Shown here piece by piece: positions 1 to 7,609 of a stretch of DNA of 38,842 nt. Both the position numbers and the translations under genes were made by a program. Every line of letters starts with the position of its first letter. The stretch's first letter is position 1. The notes beneath the pieces are model-generated. The model was not told the origin of the DNA, did not search any database, and was given only the letters and a program-made list of their open reading frames with translations. Source of the stretch: an uncultured Clostridia bacterium. GTDB lineage: Bacteria > Bacillota > Clostridia > TANB77 > CAG-508. The stretch is taken from the NCBI GenBank assembly GCA_934162535.1, contig CAKPJC010000017.1, positions 1 to 38,842 on the forward strand, given 5' to 3'.

Positions 1-245
1 TCATTTAAAGCAAATCCCTTAGTCATATATTCTTTTAGTATTTTTGTAGCCCATATTCTAAATTCTGTTGCTTTTTTCGAATTTACTCTGTATCCTACTG
101 CAATTATGGCATCTAAACTATAAATAGTTGTGTTATAGTTTTTTCCATCATCAGCAGTTAACGAGCATTTCTCGGTAACTGATTTTTTATCTAACTCATT
201 ATCTTCAAATATATGTTTCAAGTGTAAGCTTATATTATTAGTTTT
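1..245 (-). pseudogene. RhuM-family gene remnant (C-terminal side runs off the left edge)
   Basis: Frame 3 of the minus strand gives a strong match to the RhuM (virulence RhuM) family core, with stretches such as NISLHLKHIFEDNELD, DAIIAVGYRVNS, FRIWATKILKEYMTKGFALN and a preceding DDGKNYNTTIYSLD. The reading frame is closed by TGA at 246-248, exactly where the family should continue towards its N-terminus, and more stops follow further upstream. No start codon or ribosome binding site precedes the surviving part. The gene is therefore 5'-truncated or mutated. Its 3' end lies beyond the window, so I cannot say whether that part is intact. RhuM-like proteins are often found near mobile elements, and their biochemical role is poorly known. 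Confidence in the family is high; the pseudogene call rests on the in-frame stops. Confidence 0.75.
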
Positions 246-680
246 TCATAATTCATACACTTATCAATTTAAATTAAAATTTATTAAAAAAATGTTCCAA
301 AATATAAAAATCATTTAGTAAAAATACTCTTTATTTTCAAGAGTTTAAAAGTGTTTTTTCATAACTCCCCACTTACCAGTTAATATTTGTTTTATTTATA
401 TTTTCATTATTCATTACTTTCACTTCTACTTTCAATTCTTACTATTAATCTTCTTTACTTCATTATTTTCTAATTTTTTCTTTTCCTTTACCAATTTTTA
501 TTAGCTCGTTGACCTCAACAACCCAATCTTCATTGCTATCTCCATTTCTATTAATTATATTAAATTTTTCTTTGATTTGTTCTCTCCTGATTTGAGTTTC
601 CGACTAAAAGGAGAAAATCTCAAAGGGCTATCGATTGTGGCTTTTTATATAATAGGAATGTATCTCTTTCCTGGTATATA
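246..680. other. AT-rich spacer without an intact gene
   Basis: About 435 bp with no supportable complete gene. A 46-codon open stretch on the minus strand (463-603) reads in part as IRREQIKEKFNIINRNGDSN and ends in IGKGKEKIRK, but it has no ATG, GTG or TTG start and is closed upstream by TAG at 604-606. It may be the 3' end of a decayed gene. I do not recognise its family. The rest is low-complexity AT-rich sequence. Confidence 0.4.
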
Positions 681-707
681 AAAAGAATCTTATAAAAAGA
701 TTCTTTT
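681..707 (-). terminator. Bidirectional intrinsic terminator
   Basis: A perfect 11-bp inverted repeat (681-691 against 697-707, arm AAAAGAATCTT) with a 5-nt loop. On the minus strand it lies just after the stop codon of the membrane protein gene ending at 711 and the right-hand arm ends in a U-run, so it probably ends the whole 711-6209 transcription unit. The A-rich other side lets it work in both directions. Confidence 0.75.
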
Positions 708-710
708 GTA

Positions 711-1202
711 CTAATAAAATTTATACTCGTTTTTATCTTCTCTGTCATCTCTGGCTTTTAGTTCTTCTTCATATTTTTTATTTTTGAAATACCAATCCGT
801 TTTCTTATCAATTGGATTTACTTTTCTGCTTTTATCAACAAACATATCTAATAACACAAATATCGCTAAAAATATTGCTACAAGGTCAGACATTAAGTTT
901 AAACTCATATCAACAGTTAATGTTGCTTGTTTTTGAAGTATTGGAACTATATTCATAATTAAGTGTTCTCCAAAGTATGTTCCATACATCAATACATATA
1001 AGAATGCCCCTAGTAGTTTTCTTTTTACAACTAAAACAATGCATAGTATTGTGACAAATGATATTATTATTTCCATGTTTAAGTTATATGCAGTTATTCC
1101 TAAAAAGTCTATTGAAAATTGCGTACATAATGCAGCTATTGCTCTAAATAGCCAAAACATTACCATAAATATTGCTAATAACCATGTTGAAAAGTTTGTC
1201 AT
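711..1202 (-). CDS. Small multi-pass membrane protein of unknown function
   Basis: A protein of 163 residues starting at MTNFSTWLL. An ORF could begin at 1286, but that would overlap the upstream gene, whereas AGGAG lies 8 nt before the ATG at 1202, so this start is chosen (ATG at 1208 is the other option). There are about four hydrophobic segments: near residues 7-27, 45-60, 65-85 and 105-125. A charged cytoplasmic tail follows, ending in EELKARDDREDKNEYKFY. I do not recognise a family or catalytic motif. It is the last gene of the cluster ireB-ruvX-DUF1292 and is followed directly by a strong terminator, so it is probably co-transcribed with those housekeeping genes. Confidence 0.7.
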   Translation of the reverse strand: MTNFSTWLLAIFMVMFWLFRAIAALCTQFSIDFLGITAYNLNMEIIISFVTILCIVLVVKRKLLGAFLYVLMYGTYFGEHLIMNIVPILQKQATLTVDMSLNLMSDLVAIFLAIFVLLDMFVDKSRKVNPIDKKTDWYFKNKKYEEELKARDDREDKNEYKFY

Positions 1203-1275
1203 TTTCATCACTCCTATTATGTAAAATAAGTGTTGGTATGTAGAATTTTTATTCTTACTTCCAACACCTATTTTT

Positions 1276-1575
1276 TTAGTCTTCATCTACAAAATTAAAT
1301 TCATCTTTATATTTTTCTTTGAATATTGCAAATACTTTATTTAGTATTTCTTCATCCTCAACACCTACATATGATTCTTCTTCTGAATCTTCATCTGTGT
1401 CTTCTAATTTAAGTATTACTACTTCTCCTTCGTCTTCTTCTCCTTCTTCAGAAACTGGTAATAATACAACGTATTCCTCTTCATCTAGTTCAACTAAATC
1501 TAGAAATTCAAATTTAACTTCGTTTCCTTCTTCGTCATTTAAAATTATTATATTATCTAATTCTTCTTCTTCCAT
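1276..1575 (-). CDS. yrzB: DUF1292 (YrzB-type) acidic protein
   Basis: 99 residues with the DUF1292 pattern: an N-terminal segment reading DNIIILNDEEGNEVKFEFLD, then LVELDEEEYVVLLP, an acidic loop, EVVILKLE, and an acidic tail with EEILNKVFAIFKEKY. The protein is extremely acidic, as is usual for the family. The function is unknown. In Bacillota it is regularly found just downstream of ireB/yrzL and ruvX/yrrK, and that order is kept here. AAAGGAG precedes the ATG at good spacing. The downstream membrane protein gene begins about 70 bp after its stop codon. Confidence 0.9.
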   Translation of the reverse strand: MEEEELDNIIILNDEEGNEVKFEFLDLVELDEEEYVVLLPVSEEGEEDEGEVVILKLEDTDEDSEEESYVGVEDEEILNKVFAIFKEKYKDEFNFVDED

Positions 1576-1637
1576 TATTTACTCCTTTCAAATTTTTTTA
1601 TCTTAATTATAATACACTATTTTTATTATTTTTGCAA

Positions 1638-2057
1638 CTAGTTTTTTATTTTATTTAAGTATGTTTCTAAAATATATACCGCAGATATAGTATCTACTAT
1701 ATTTCTTTTTTTATTCTTATTTACTTCCAAGAAATTCATGGTTCTATGTGCTGCAACTGTTGTAAGTCTTTCATCTATTGTCTTTATTTTTTTGGTGTTG
1801 TATTTACACTTTAGCTTGTGAATGAATTGTTCTGTCTCTTCTGTTCTTTTTGAATTTGTTCCATTCATATTTATTGGCTTACCAACTACAATTGTATCAA
1901 TTTCATATTGTTCAAATATCTCATCTAGCCTTTTCAATATAACTTTGTCTGATCCTTTATTGTTTATTGTTTCTAATCCCTGTGCTGTTATATTAAGTGC
2001 ATCTGTTATTGCAATTCCTGTTCTTGCATCACCATAATCAATTCCTATTATTCGCAT
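1638..2057 (-). CDS. ruvX: Putative pre-16S rRNA nuclease / Holliday junction resolvase YqgF family (RuvX)
   Basis: 139 residues, the normal length for YqgF/RuvX. The RNase H-like fold is visible: N-terminal MRIIGIDYGDARTGIAITD with the first catalytic Asp (residue 7), IDTIVVGKPINMNG, TIDERLTTVAAHRTM with the conserved Glu, and C-terminal DTISAVYILETYL with the last Asp. The family is described as a nuclease for pre-16S rRNA 5' maturation and was earlier proposed as a Holliday junction resolvase. It lies 8 bp downstream of ireB and upstream of the DUF1292 gene, the conserved Firmicutes arrangement. AGAGGT precedes the ATG. Confidence 0.95.
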   Translation of the reverse strand: MRIIGIDYGDARTGIAITDALNITAQGLETINNKGSDKVILKRLDEIFEQYEIDTIVVGKPINMNGTNSKRTEETEQFIHKLKCKYNTKKIKTIDERLTTVAAHRTMNFLEVNKNKKRNIVDTISAVYILETYLNKIKN

Positions 2058-2065
2058 CTTTACCT

Positions 2066-2320
2066 CTATTCATCAAGACCTATATAGTTTCTAACCATCA
2101 TTTCTAATAGTTCGTCTCTTTCTATTTGTCTGATTTTATTTCTTGCATCTTTATGACTTGTTATATATGTTGGATCTCCTGAAAGTATATAACCTACTAT
2201 TTGATTTATTGGATTATATCCTTTTTCTACTAGTGCCTCATATACATCTTTTAATATCTCTCTTGTTTTTGTATTTTTTTCTTTTTCAAAATTGAAACTC
2301 ATTGTTTTGTCAAAATCCAT
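2066..2320 (-). CDS. ireB: IreB family regulatory phosphoprotein (DUF965/YrzL)
   Basis: 84 residues starting at MDFDKTMSFNFEKEKN. The upstream ATG at 2332 overlaps the Shine-Dalgarno GGAGG, so the ATG at 2320 is preferred. Family hallmarks are TREILKDVYEALVEKGYNPINQ, IVGYILSGDPTYITSH and DELLEMMVRNYIG. In enterococci, IreB is a small substrate of the Ser/Thr kinase IreK and a negative regulator of cephalosporin resistance; candidate phospho-threonines occur in the NTKTREIL segment. It precedes ruvX by 8 bp. The usual upstream neighbour alaS is absent here and replaced by the degenerate GGDEF gene. Confidence 0.93.
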   Translation of the reverse strand: MDFDKTMSFNFEKEKNTKTREILKDVYEALVEKGYNPINQIVGYILSGDPTYITSHKDARNKIRQIERDELLEMMVRNYIGLDE

Positions 2321-2345
2321 TTTAACCTCCATTTCTCAATATATT

Positions 2346-3488
2346 TTAAATACAAGTTATTTCATTTTCACTCTTGCCTGCATTATCAATATATTGCTCT
2401 AATTTTTTTAAAACTTCTTCCATTCCTGTTCCTTTGTAGTATGTTGTAACTACAAAGTTAAGTTTCGGAGAAACTTCTGCTCTTTCTTCAGCTTTAGGTT
2501 TTTTCTTGTTCTTCTTTGCTCCTTCAATTTCTACTTCTTCAAAATTTTCATGTTCTGATTTTAATGATATTTTCATTTTTTCCATTTCATGTTTTAAATC
2601 ATCTATAAAGCTTGTTACAGAATCTGTGTCAACTCCTGAAAATACTATAACAAATTTTGGTCCCATGTATCTTATAAATACATATTCTTTTGATATATTA
2701 TTTTTTACATAGTCACTTACTTTTATTATTACCTGATTTCCTAATTTTCTTGAATAATTATCATTTATTGCTTCTATATTTGTTATTCTGAACATACATA
2801 CTGCTGATGTTGTATATTTGTCTATTGTTTTCTTTCCATCTGTGTATAAATATTCTTCTGAATATAGTCCTGTAAATAAGTCTTTTCTTACAATCGCTTC
2901 TAGCGTTTTTTGATGTACTACTGTCCTTAATACAGATACTATGTTTTCTTTTACAACTTCAAATATTGTCGTATCTATATTGTCAAAGTCATGTGGCACA
3001 CCACTTTCTATTATCCAATACCCAATATATACATTTTCTATATATATTGGGAAGAATATTGCTGATTTTGCTCTGCCAAATTCCATTTGTTGGTATGGCA
3101 ATCTTTCATTGTCATTATTTACTGTGACATACTTTGGATTTCCTGTTGATACACTGTCTCTAAATATAGCAACATCTTGAAGCCTTTTTAAAGTATCCCA
3201 ATGTTTTTCATCAACATTTGATGCTTTTACTTGATATTCTGCTCCATCAAATACAACTATTGTTGAATATTTTATTTCGTATTTCTCGATTAATATGTCA
3301 TTAATCTTTTTGATTTTATCATCAACGCTTGAGCACTCTCCTACTGTGCTTAAAAAGTCTTGTAATACTCTTAAGTTATTAGCTTGTCTGTTCAAATTAT
3401 TAAATTGTTGTATTTTTTTGTGTATTGCCATATTATATATTAGCAATATAATTATTATTGTTACTAAAATTCCAATTATAATTATCAA
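2346..3488 (-). CDS. Membrane-anchored GAF protein with degenerate GGDEF domain
   Basis: 380 residues. Residues 2-20 form one hydrophobic anchor, followed by a short coiled region. A GAF-like sensory domain spans about 40-195, including IFFPIYIENVYIGYWIIE. A GGDEF-like domain spans about 198-370, recognised by RKDLFTGLYSEEYL at its start. The active-site GG(D/E)EF is replaced by MGPKF at 275-279, so the acidic catalytic pair is gone and diguanylate cyclase activity is unlikely. A charged insertion (about 315-340, KKNKKKPKAEERAEVS) interrupts the domain. It lies between the CpaE-like gene (18 bp upstream) and ireB (25 bp downstream), suggesting co-transcription. Inference: a structural or ligand-binding role rather than c-di-GMP synthesis. 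Confidence 0.75.
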   Translation of the reverse strand: MIIIIGILVTIIIILLIYNMAIHKKIQQFNNLNRQANNLRVLQDFLSTVGECSSVDDKIKKINDILIEKYEIKYSTIVVFDGAEYQVKASNVDEKHWDTLKRLQDVAIFRDSVSTGNPKYVTVNNDNERLPYQQMEFGRAKSAIFFPIYIENVYIGYWIIESGVPHDFDNIDTTIFEVVKENIVSVLRTVVHQKTLEAIVRKDLFTGLYSEEYLYTDGKKTIDKYTTSAVCMFRITNIEAINDNYSRKLGNQVIIKVSDYVKNNISKEYVFIRYMGPKFVIVFSGVDTDSVTSFIDDLKHEMEKMKISLKSEHENFEEVEIEGAKKNKKKPKAEERAEVSPKLNFVVTTYYKGTGMEEVLKKLEQYIDNAGKSENEITCI

Positions 3489-3506
3489 TTCTATTTCCTC
3501 CTATTA

Positions 3507-5801
3507 CTAATAACTTTGTCTCATTTGGTTCAATGTGTCACTCATGTTTGGTGAAAATGTATTGTTGTTTTTTATTGATGGTGGTTTATATTTTCCTCCT
3601 GTAGAATTGTTTCCTGAATTGCCTTTGTTTGGATTATACACCATACTCGCTAATTGTTTTAGTCCTTGCATGAATTCTTTTGAGTACCCTTTTAGTGATA
3701 CATCACATATTACTAGTCCATCTAAATATCTTAAATATGTTTTTAATTCAAATGGAATTGTAACATATGGAACTGTTCTTCTATTGAATAATTCTTTTCT
3801 CACTGTCATTGATGCATCATTATATATTGATATACCTCCTATAAGCAATTCCTCATTTATTTGTTTTGTTCTCATAAATTTGTTTAATACTACTCTTACT
3901 TTGCTTTCTTCTAGCATTTCTTTGTCGCTTAGTTTTCTTAAGAATGCTGTAAGTGGTTGTATTGTTAATATATCCATTGATTGTACTAAATATATCTCTT
4001 GAGCATATTTAAAATATCTCATAGGCGTACTAAAATCACAATCCATTAATATTACTGTATGATTTTTTGTAAGTGTTTCTACAATTGGTTCTACATCTTT
4101 TAAGTCTTCATCATTTTCAAATGCAGTTGTGTAAACTGTTAAGTTTTTACGTTGTTTGATTCCATCTGCTATTCCATCTTTTAGATTTTTCATCAAGTTA
4201 TTTGATTTTTCTCTTAGTTCATCTTCGTTTTTTGTATATATATAGTATGCATTTCTGTTTTGTGTTAAATCTAATATTGCCGTGTCTATTCCATTTGCTG
4301 ATAATAACTCTGCAACATTGTTTACTAAAAATGATGTTCCATTTTTGCTTGTTCCTAGAAATGCAATTAGCTTTTGACCTTGTCCTAATATCATGTCCAT
4401 ATCTAGTTCTGCATATTGCTGTTCCTGATATGTATTTGTTGGTTGATGATATATGTTATCATTATAGTCATTTTCCTCTTGAAGATTTTTTAGTACATTT
4501 GTATATTGGTCTTCCATTTCATCATTTTCTTCAAATCCAGGTAGTATTGTTTCTTCTTCTTGTGATGCTGTTTGCTGTATTGGTTCTGGATTCATATCAA
4601 ATCCTGGTAATATCGCATTCTCTTCTTCTTCAATACCTGGCAATGTAGTTGCTGGTTCTTCTTGTTGAATTGGTACAGCATTTTTTCTAGGTCTTCCTCT
4701 TTTTCTTTTTGGTACTTGTACCTGTGGTTCTTCAACAATTTTTCTAGGTCTTCCTCTTTTTCTTTTTACAGGTTCTTCTACTGCTGGCTCTTCTACAATT
4801 GGTTCTTTTTCTTCTTCTTCCGGTATGTATGGTACCTCTTCTACCTCTGGTATGTCATCAATTTCTATATCATCTAATATAATGTCGTCAAATTTTTCTT
4901 CTGTCTTAATTTTTGGTTCTTTCTCTTCTTCTACATCTTTTCTTTTTGATACAATTTTTCTTTTTTTGCTTGTGTCTATTGATGATGGAACAACTACTGG
5001 CTCACTTAGTTTTGGTGCTCTACTATTTTGTAATAGCATTTCACTCGTACCACTTGTTTGATCGTTCTTTTTTTTCACTCTAACTTGATCTGATATTTTG
5101 TTATTGTATGAGTTTATTTCTTGGTATTTTGGTGATTCAGCCTCTAATACTGCCCTGACATTTAGTGGTAAGCATTTACTTATTACTCTTAGTTGCATAT
5201 CATTGTATTGACTTGCTATTCTGTCAAAACTTTCAACATATTTTTCTTCATTCGCTCCTAAGCTTTTATAATGGGCTAATATATTTTGTATTTCTTGTTC
5301 ACTTACATCATTTGCATCATTTTTTTCGTATGAAACATCTTCTACATCTATTTTATAGTATATTTTTGCTTCCTTTTTTGAACGTGGTCTATTTAATAGT
5401 CTACATACCTCATTTACGCTTCTGTCCATCCCAATTATTGCATTGTATATTCCTATTCCAAATAGTCTTACTAATAGTTGTGAACCTTTTGTTCTTCTTT
5501 CTGAACATATTAATATAATTGGTATATCTTCTCCATTCATGTTTGATGCTTCATCACTTATTCCATCAAGTCTACCAAATAAGAAGTTGTCCACATCTTC
5601 ATAATTCTTGTTGTTTGCATATTGCTCAAGATCTTCACTTATTACTACTCTATCATATGTTTTATCTCTTTGTAGTTCTTTTAATATTGCATTAAAGTAA
5701 TAAACATTTTTATATGATATTATTTGTTTATATTCTTTTTGATATTGTTTTACTATTGATTCAGACATTTTATCATTACTTACTGCAAATAGTACTTTCA
5801 T
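3507..5801 (-). CDS. CpaE/TadZ-like protein with AT-hook motifs and a degenerate ParA/MinD-type ATPase domain
   Basis: 764 residues. Residues 1-140 look like a receiver-type alpha/beta domain (DRVVISEDLEQ, IPIILICSERR). Residues 160-475 are a long, mostly acidic low-complexity linker containing two identical nine-residue basic motifs KRKRGRPRK at 346-354 and 365-373, the AT-hook core RGRP, and three LPGF/LPGI repeats (near 387, 398 and 420). Residues 475-720 form a ParA/MinD-like domain with FLGTSKNGTSFLVNNVAELL at 481-500 and a Walker B-like VILMDCDFS at 583-591. The P-loop lacks both lysines of the KGGxGKT/S consensus, so ATP hydrolysis is doubtful. The tail is Asn/Gly-rich. This receiver plus atypical ATPase layout is that of CpaE/TadZ pilus-localising proteins. 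No other Tad genes are in the window. GGGGGT precedes the ATG. Confidence 0.7.
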   Translation of the reverse strand: MKVLFAVSNDKMSESIVKQYQKEYKQIISYKNVYYFNAILKELQRDKTYDRVVISEDLEQYANNKNYEDVDNFLFGRLDGISDEASNMNGEDIPIILICSERRTKGSQLLVRLFGIGIYNAIIGMDRSVNEVCRLLNRPRSKKEAKIYYKIDVEDVSYEKNDANDVSEQEIQNILAHYKSLGANEEKYVESFDRIASQYNDMQLRVISKCLPLNVRAVLEAESPKYQEINSYNNKISDQVRVKKKNDQTSGTSEMLLQNSRAPKLSEPVVVPSSIDTSKKRKIVSKRKDVEEEKEPKIKTEEKFDDIILDDIEIDDIPEVEEVPYIPEEEEKEPIVEEPAVEEPVKRKRGRPRKIVEEPQVQVPKRKRGRPRKNAVPIQQEEPATTLPGIEEEENAILPGFDMNPEPIQQTASQEEETILPGFEENDEMEDQYTNVLKNLQEENDYNDNIYHQPTNTYQEQQYAELDMDMILGQGQKLIAFLGTSKNGTSFLVNNVAELLSANGIDTAILDLTQNRNAYYIYTKNEDELREKSNNLMKNLKDGIADGIKQRKNLTVYTTAFENDEDLKDVEPIVETLTKNHTVILMDCDFSTPMRYFKYAQEIYLVQSMDILTIQPLTAFLRKLSDKEMLEESKVRVVLNKFMRTKQINEELLIGGISIYNDASMTVRKELFNRRTVPYVTIPFELKTYLRYLDGLVICDVSLKGYSKEFMQGLKQLASMVYNPNKGNSGNNSTGGKYKPPSIKNNNTFSPNMSDTLNQMRQSY

Positions 5802-5804
5802 TTG

Positions 5805-6209
5805 TTACCCCCTTCCAAATTTTACTACTATTCCAAATGCTAGTGGTAATATTTGGCATATTACTAATATTGTTATACATGTTATCATTGATATTAATCC
5901 TTTTTCTTGTGTATCTAGTCTTCTTATTCCTATTACATATTGATATATCGCACTTATCGCTATACCTAAAAAACAGAATGGAATACTGTATATTCTTATT
6001 ATGTTTAAGATGTATGCTGTTAGTCCATATGCATCTGACCCATATTTTTCTTTGTATTCATCTAGTGTTTTAGCAGCATTGTCTTTTATTTTTATTAGTC
6101 TACTTTCATTTTGTTGATCTATAATATTTTCTGCTGCATATACTTTATTTATTCCAAATGACATTGTTAATACTATTAACATTACAATTACAGTTATTGC
6201 TTTTTTCAT
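5805..6209 (-). CDS. Small exported two-helix membrane protein (VirB2/TrbC-like layout)
   Basis: 134 residues. An N-terminal signal peptide (MKKAITVIVMLIVLTMSFG, with a likely cleavage near VYA-AE) is followed by a short hydrophilic stretch and two hydrophobic helices (about 63-87 and 100-127) joined by IGIRRLDTQEKG. A cleaved signal plus two helices is the layout of VirB2/TrbC pilin-like subunits, but I see no decisive motif, so this is only a suggestion. The gene ends 3 bp before the start of the CpaE-like gene and is almost certainly the first gene of that operon. A function in a secretion or pilus-like complex would fit the neighbour. Confidence 0.6.
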   Translation of the reverse strand: MKKAITVIVMLIVLTMSFGINKVYAAENIIDQQNESRLIKIKDNAAKTLDEYKEKYGSDAYGLTAYILNIIRIYSIPFCFLGIAISAIYQYVIGIRRLDTQEKGLISMITCITILVICQILPLAFGIVVKFGRG

Positions 6210-6271
6210 ATCTCGTTCCCCTTCCTCTATATACGGTATAATTTCTACTTATATATCATACACTACTATTT

Positions 6272-6303
6272 AAAAAATAGCAAGAAATTTCTTGCTATTT
6301 TTT
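6272..6303 (-). terminator. Intrinsic terminator, perfect 32-nt palindrome
   Basis: Sixteen-bp arms (6272-6287 and 6288-6303) with no unpaired centre in the DNA; the core is ATAGCAAGAAA/TTTCTTGCTAT flanked by A6 and T6. It overlaps the stop codon of the glucosaminidase gene (TAA at 6302-6304) and ends that transcript. The same AAAAATAGCAAG arm is used at 28780. Confidence 0.8.
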
Positions 6304-7483
6304 AAATTTTTTTGTATAAATATTCCATATATTTATATACTTTATTTGACCAGTTCTTATCTGTCGCATATTTTTTGTTTACTGCTGATAATGTATTTCC
6401 ACTATAGTATTTTCCATTTGCAGTTTCTCCTCCATAAATGCTTGTACCATTTGGGTTCAAATAATATTTAACTAGTACACGAGCAAGTAAGTCAATTCCT
6501 TCTGAATATGATGTAAAATTATACGAACTGCTATATGGACTTGAATCATATGCACCATATCCAAATAGATTCTTTTTGTTTTGTGCGATTTTTGAAGTTC
6601 CCCATGCACTTTCATGTATTCCTATTGATGCTACAAATAGTCCATTTATATTATATTGTTTTTCTATATAATAAAAGTATTCTGCATTTTCGCTAAATAC
6701 ATTGTTTACGTCATTTGAGTCATTTAGTACTTTCTTAAATTGTTCTAATGAAAGTCCACTTGGCTTGTTTAATGCCATATTGTATGTACATTTTTCAATT
6801 TTATTGTTTTGCTCTTGATATTTTGTACTATAATTTATGTTTGCAACATTTTCTGATTTTACCCATCCATATTGATTGTTTGTATATACTCTATACCATT
6901 CTCCATCAATGTCAAGTACTTTCATTTCTGTGTCTTTGGGTATTGTTGTTATCTTTTCACTTTGCGAATTACTTTCTCTCATTATATTAGCTCTGTCTGA
7001 TGTTACATATACTTCACTACCCTTTGATATTTTAAATACATATTTACTGTCTGATGTACCTATTTCAACAATTTTGTTTACAGGTGCTTTTGTTATGATT
7101 GAATTTAGCTGTTCTTCCTTTATTTCTCCATTTTCATCATGTGTTATTTTTTTAGTTATTTGTTGTAAACCTATTCTTCCTTCTTGTGCCACTTGCATGG
7201 CTCCTTTAGGAATTTCAGGGTTGTTTTTATATTCTGTTATGTATTCTAAATCTACTTCTTCTGTTACTATTTGTTCATTATTTTTTTCACCTTGATTTTT
7301 GTTTATAATTTCTTCTATGTCGACTTTTGTTGCTTTCGATATTTTAAATTCTTCTGATAGTTTCTCATTACTAGCATATGATACTACACGATTTGCATAT
7401 ATATTATATATAATTAATATTATTACGAGAATTAATGTTAATATTATAGCAAATAATATTTTTCTTTTTTCTTTAGATTTCAT
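6302..7483 (-). CDS. Membrane-anchored peptidoglycan hydrolase: G5 + SH3b + glucosaminidase (GH73-like)
   Basis: 393 residues. A single N-terminal transmembrane segment (about 9-28) is followed by a G5-type domain (about 72-142: EEVDLEYITEYKNNPEIPKG to APVNKIVEIGT), a bacterial SH3 domain (about 157-215: ANIMRESNSQSEKITTIPKD, EWYRVYTNNQYGWVKSENV) and a C-terminal glucosaminidase domain (about 240-393). The expected catalytic Glu is E291 in IGIHESAWGTS, followed by the family's NLFGYGAYD segment. It should cleave N-acetylglucosaminyl bonds in the wall, outside the membrane. It has its own TTGACA/TAAAAT promoter and is transcribed divergently from the gene at 7610. Confidence 0.9.
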   Translation of the reverse strand: MKSKEKRKILFAIILTLILVIILIIYNIYANRVVSYASNEKLSEEFKISKATKVDIEEIINKNQGEKNNEQIVTEEVDLEYITEYKNNPEIPKGAMQVAQEGRIGLQQITKKITHDENGEIKEEQLNSIITKAPVNKIVEIGTSDSKYVFKISKGSEVYVTSDRANIMRESNSQSEKITTIPKDTEMKVLDIDGEWYRVYTNNQYGWVKSENVANINYSTKYQEQNNKIEKCTYNMALNKPSGLSLEQFKKVLNDSNDVNNVFSENAEYFYYIEKQYNINGLFVASIGIHESAWGTSKIAQNKKNLFGYGAYDSSPYSSSYNFTSYSEGIDLLARVLVKYYLNPNGTSIYGGETANGKYYSGNTLSAVNKKYATDKNWSNKVYKYMEYLYKKI

Positions 7484-7499
7484 ATTATCACCTAATATA

Positions 7500-7528
7500 A
7501 TTTTAAACTTTTACTCGAATTTTGTCAA
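7500..7528 (-). promoter_or_regulatory. Sigma-A type promoter of the glucosaminidase gene
   Basis: On the minus strand, -35 TTGACA (7523-7528), a 17-nt spacer and -10 TAAAAT (7500-7505), about 15 bp upstream of the ATG at 7483. This close match to consensus implies a very short leader. Confidence 0.75.
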
Positions 7529-7557
7529 TTTAAAATTTTGGAAATTTTGATATTTAC

Positions 7558-7586
7558 TTGCGTTAATTTGCATTTTATATTATTAT
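7558..7586 (+). promoter_or_regulatory. Possible promoter of the plus-strand gene at 7610
   Basis: -35 TTGCGT (7558-7563), a 17-nt spacer and -10 TATTAT (7581-7586), placed just upstream of AAGGAGG (7598-7604). The -35 is weak. It faces away from the glucosaminidase promoter, 30 bp off. Confidence 0.45.
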
Positions 7587-7609
7587 ATATAAATGTTAAG
7601 GAGGTTCAA

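Noticed and set aside
1319..1606. Plus-strand Ser-rich ORF antisense to the DUF1292 gene
   Set aside because: Ser-rich text arises from reading the acidic codons of the real gene backwards; no start signal supports it.
4680..4780. Tandem near-repeat DNA considered as a CRISPR or mobile repeat
   Set aside because: The repeated bases simply encode the two KRKRGRPRK motifs within the CpaE-like protein.
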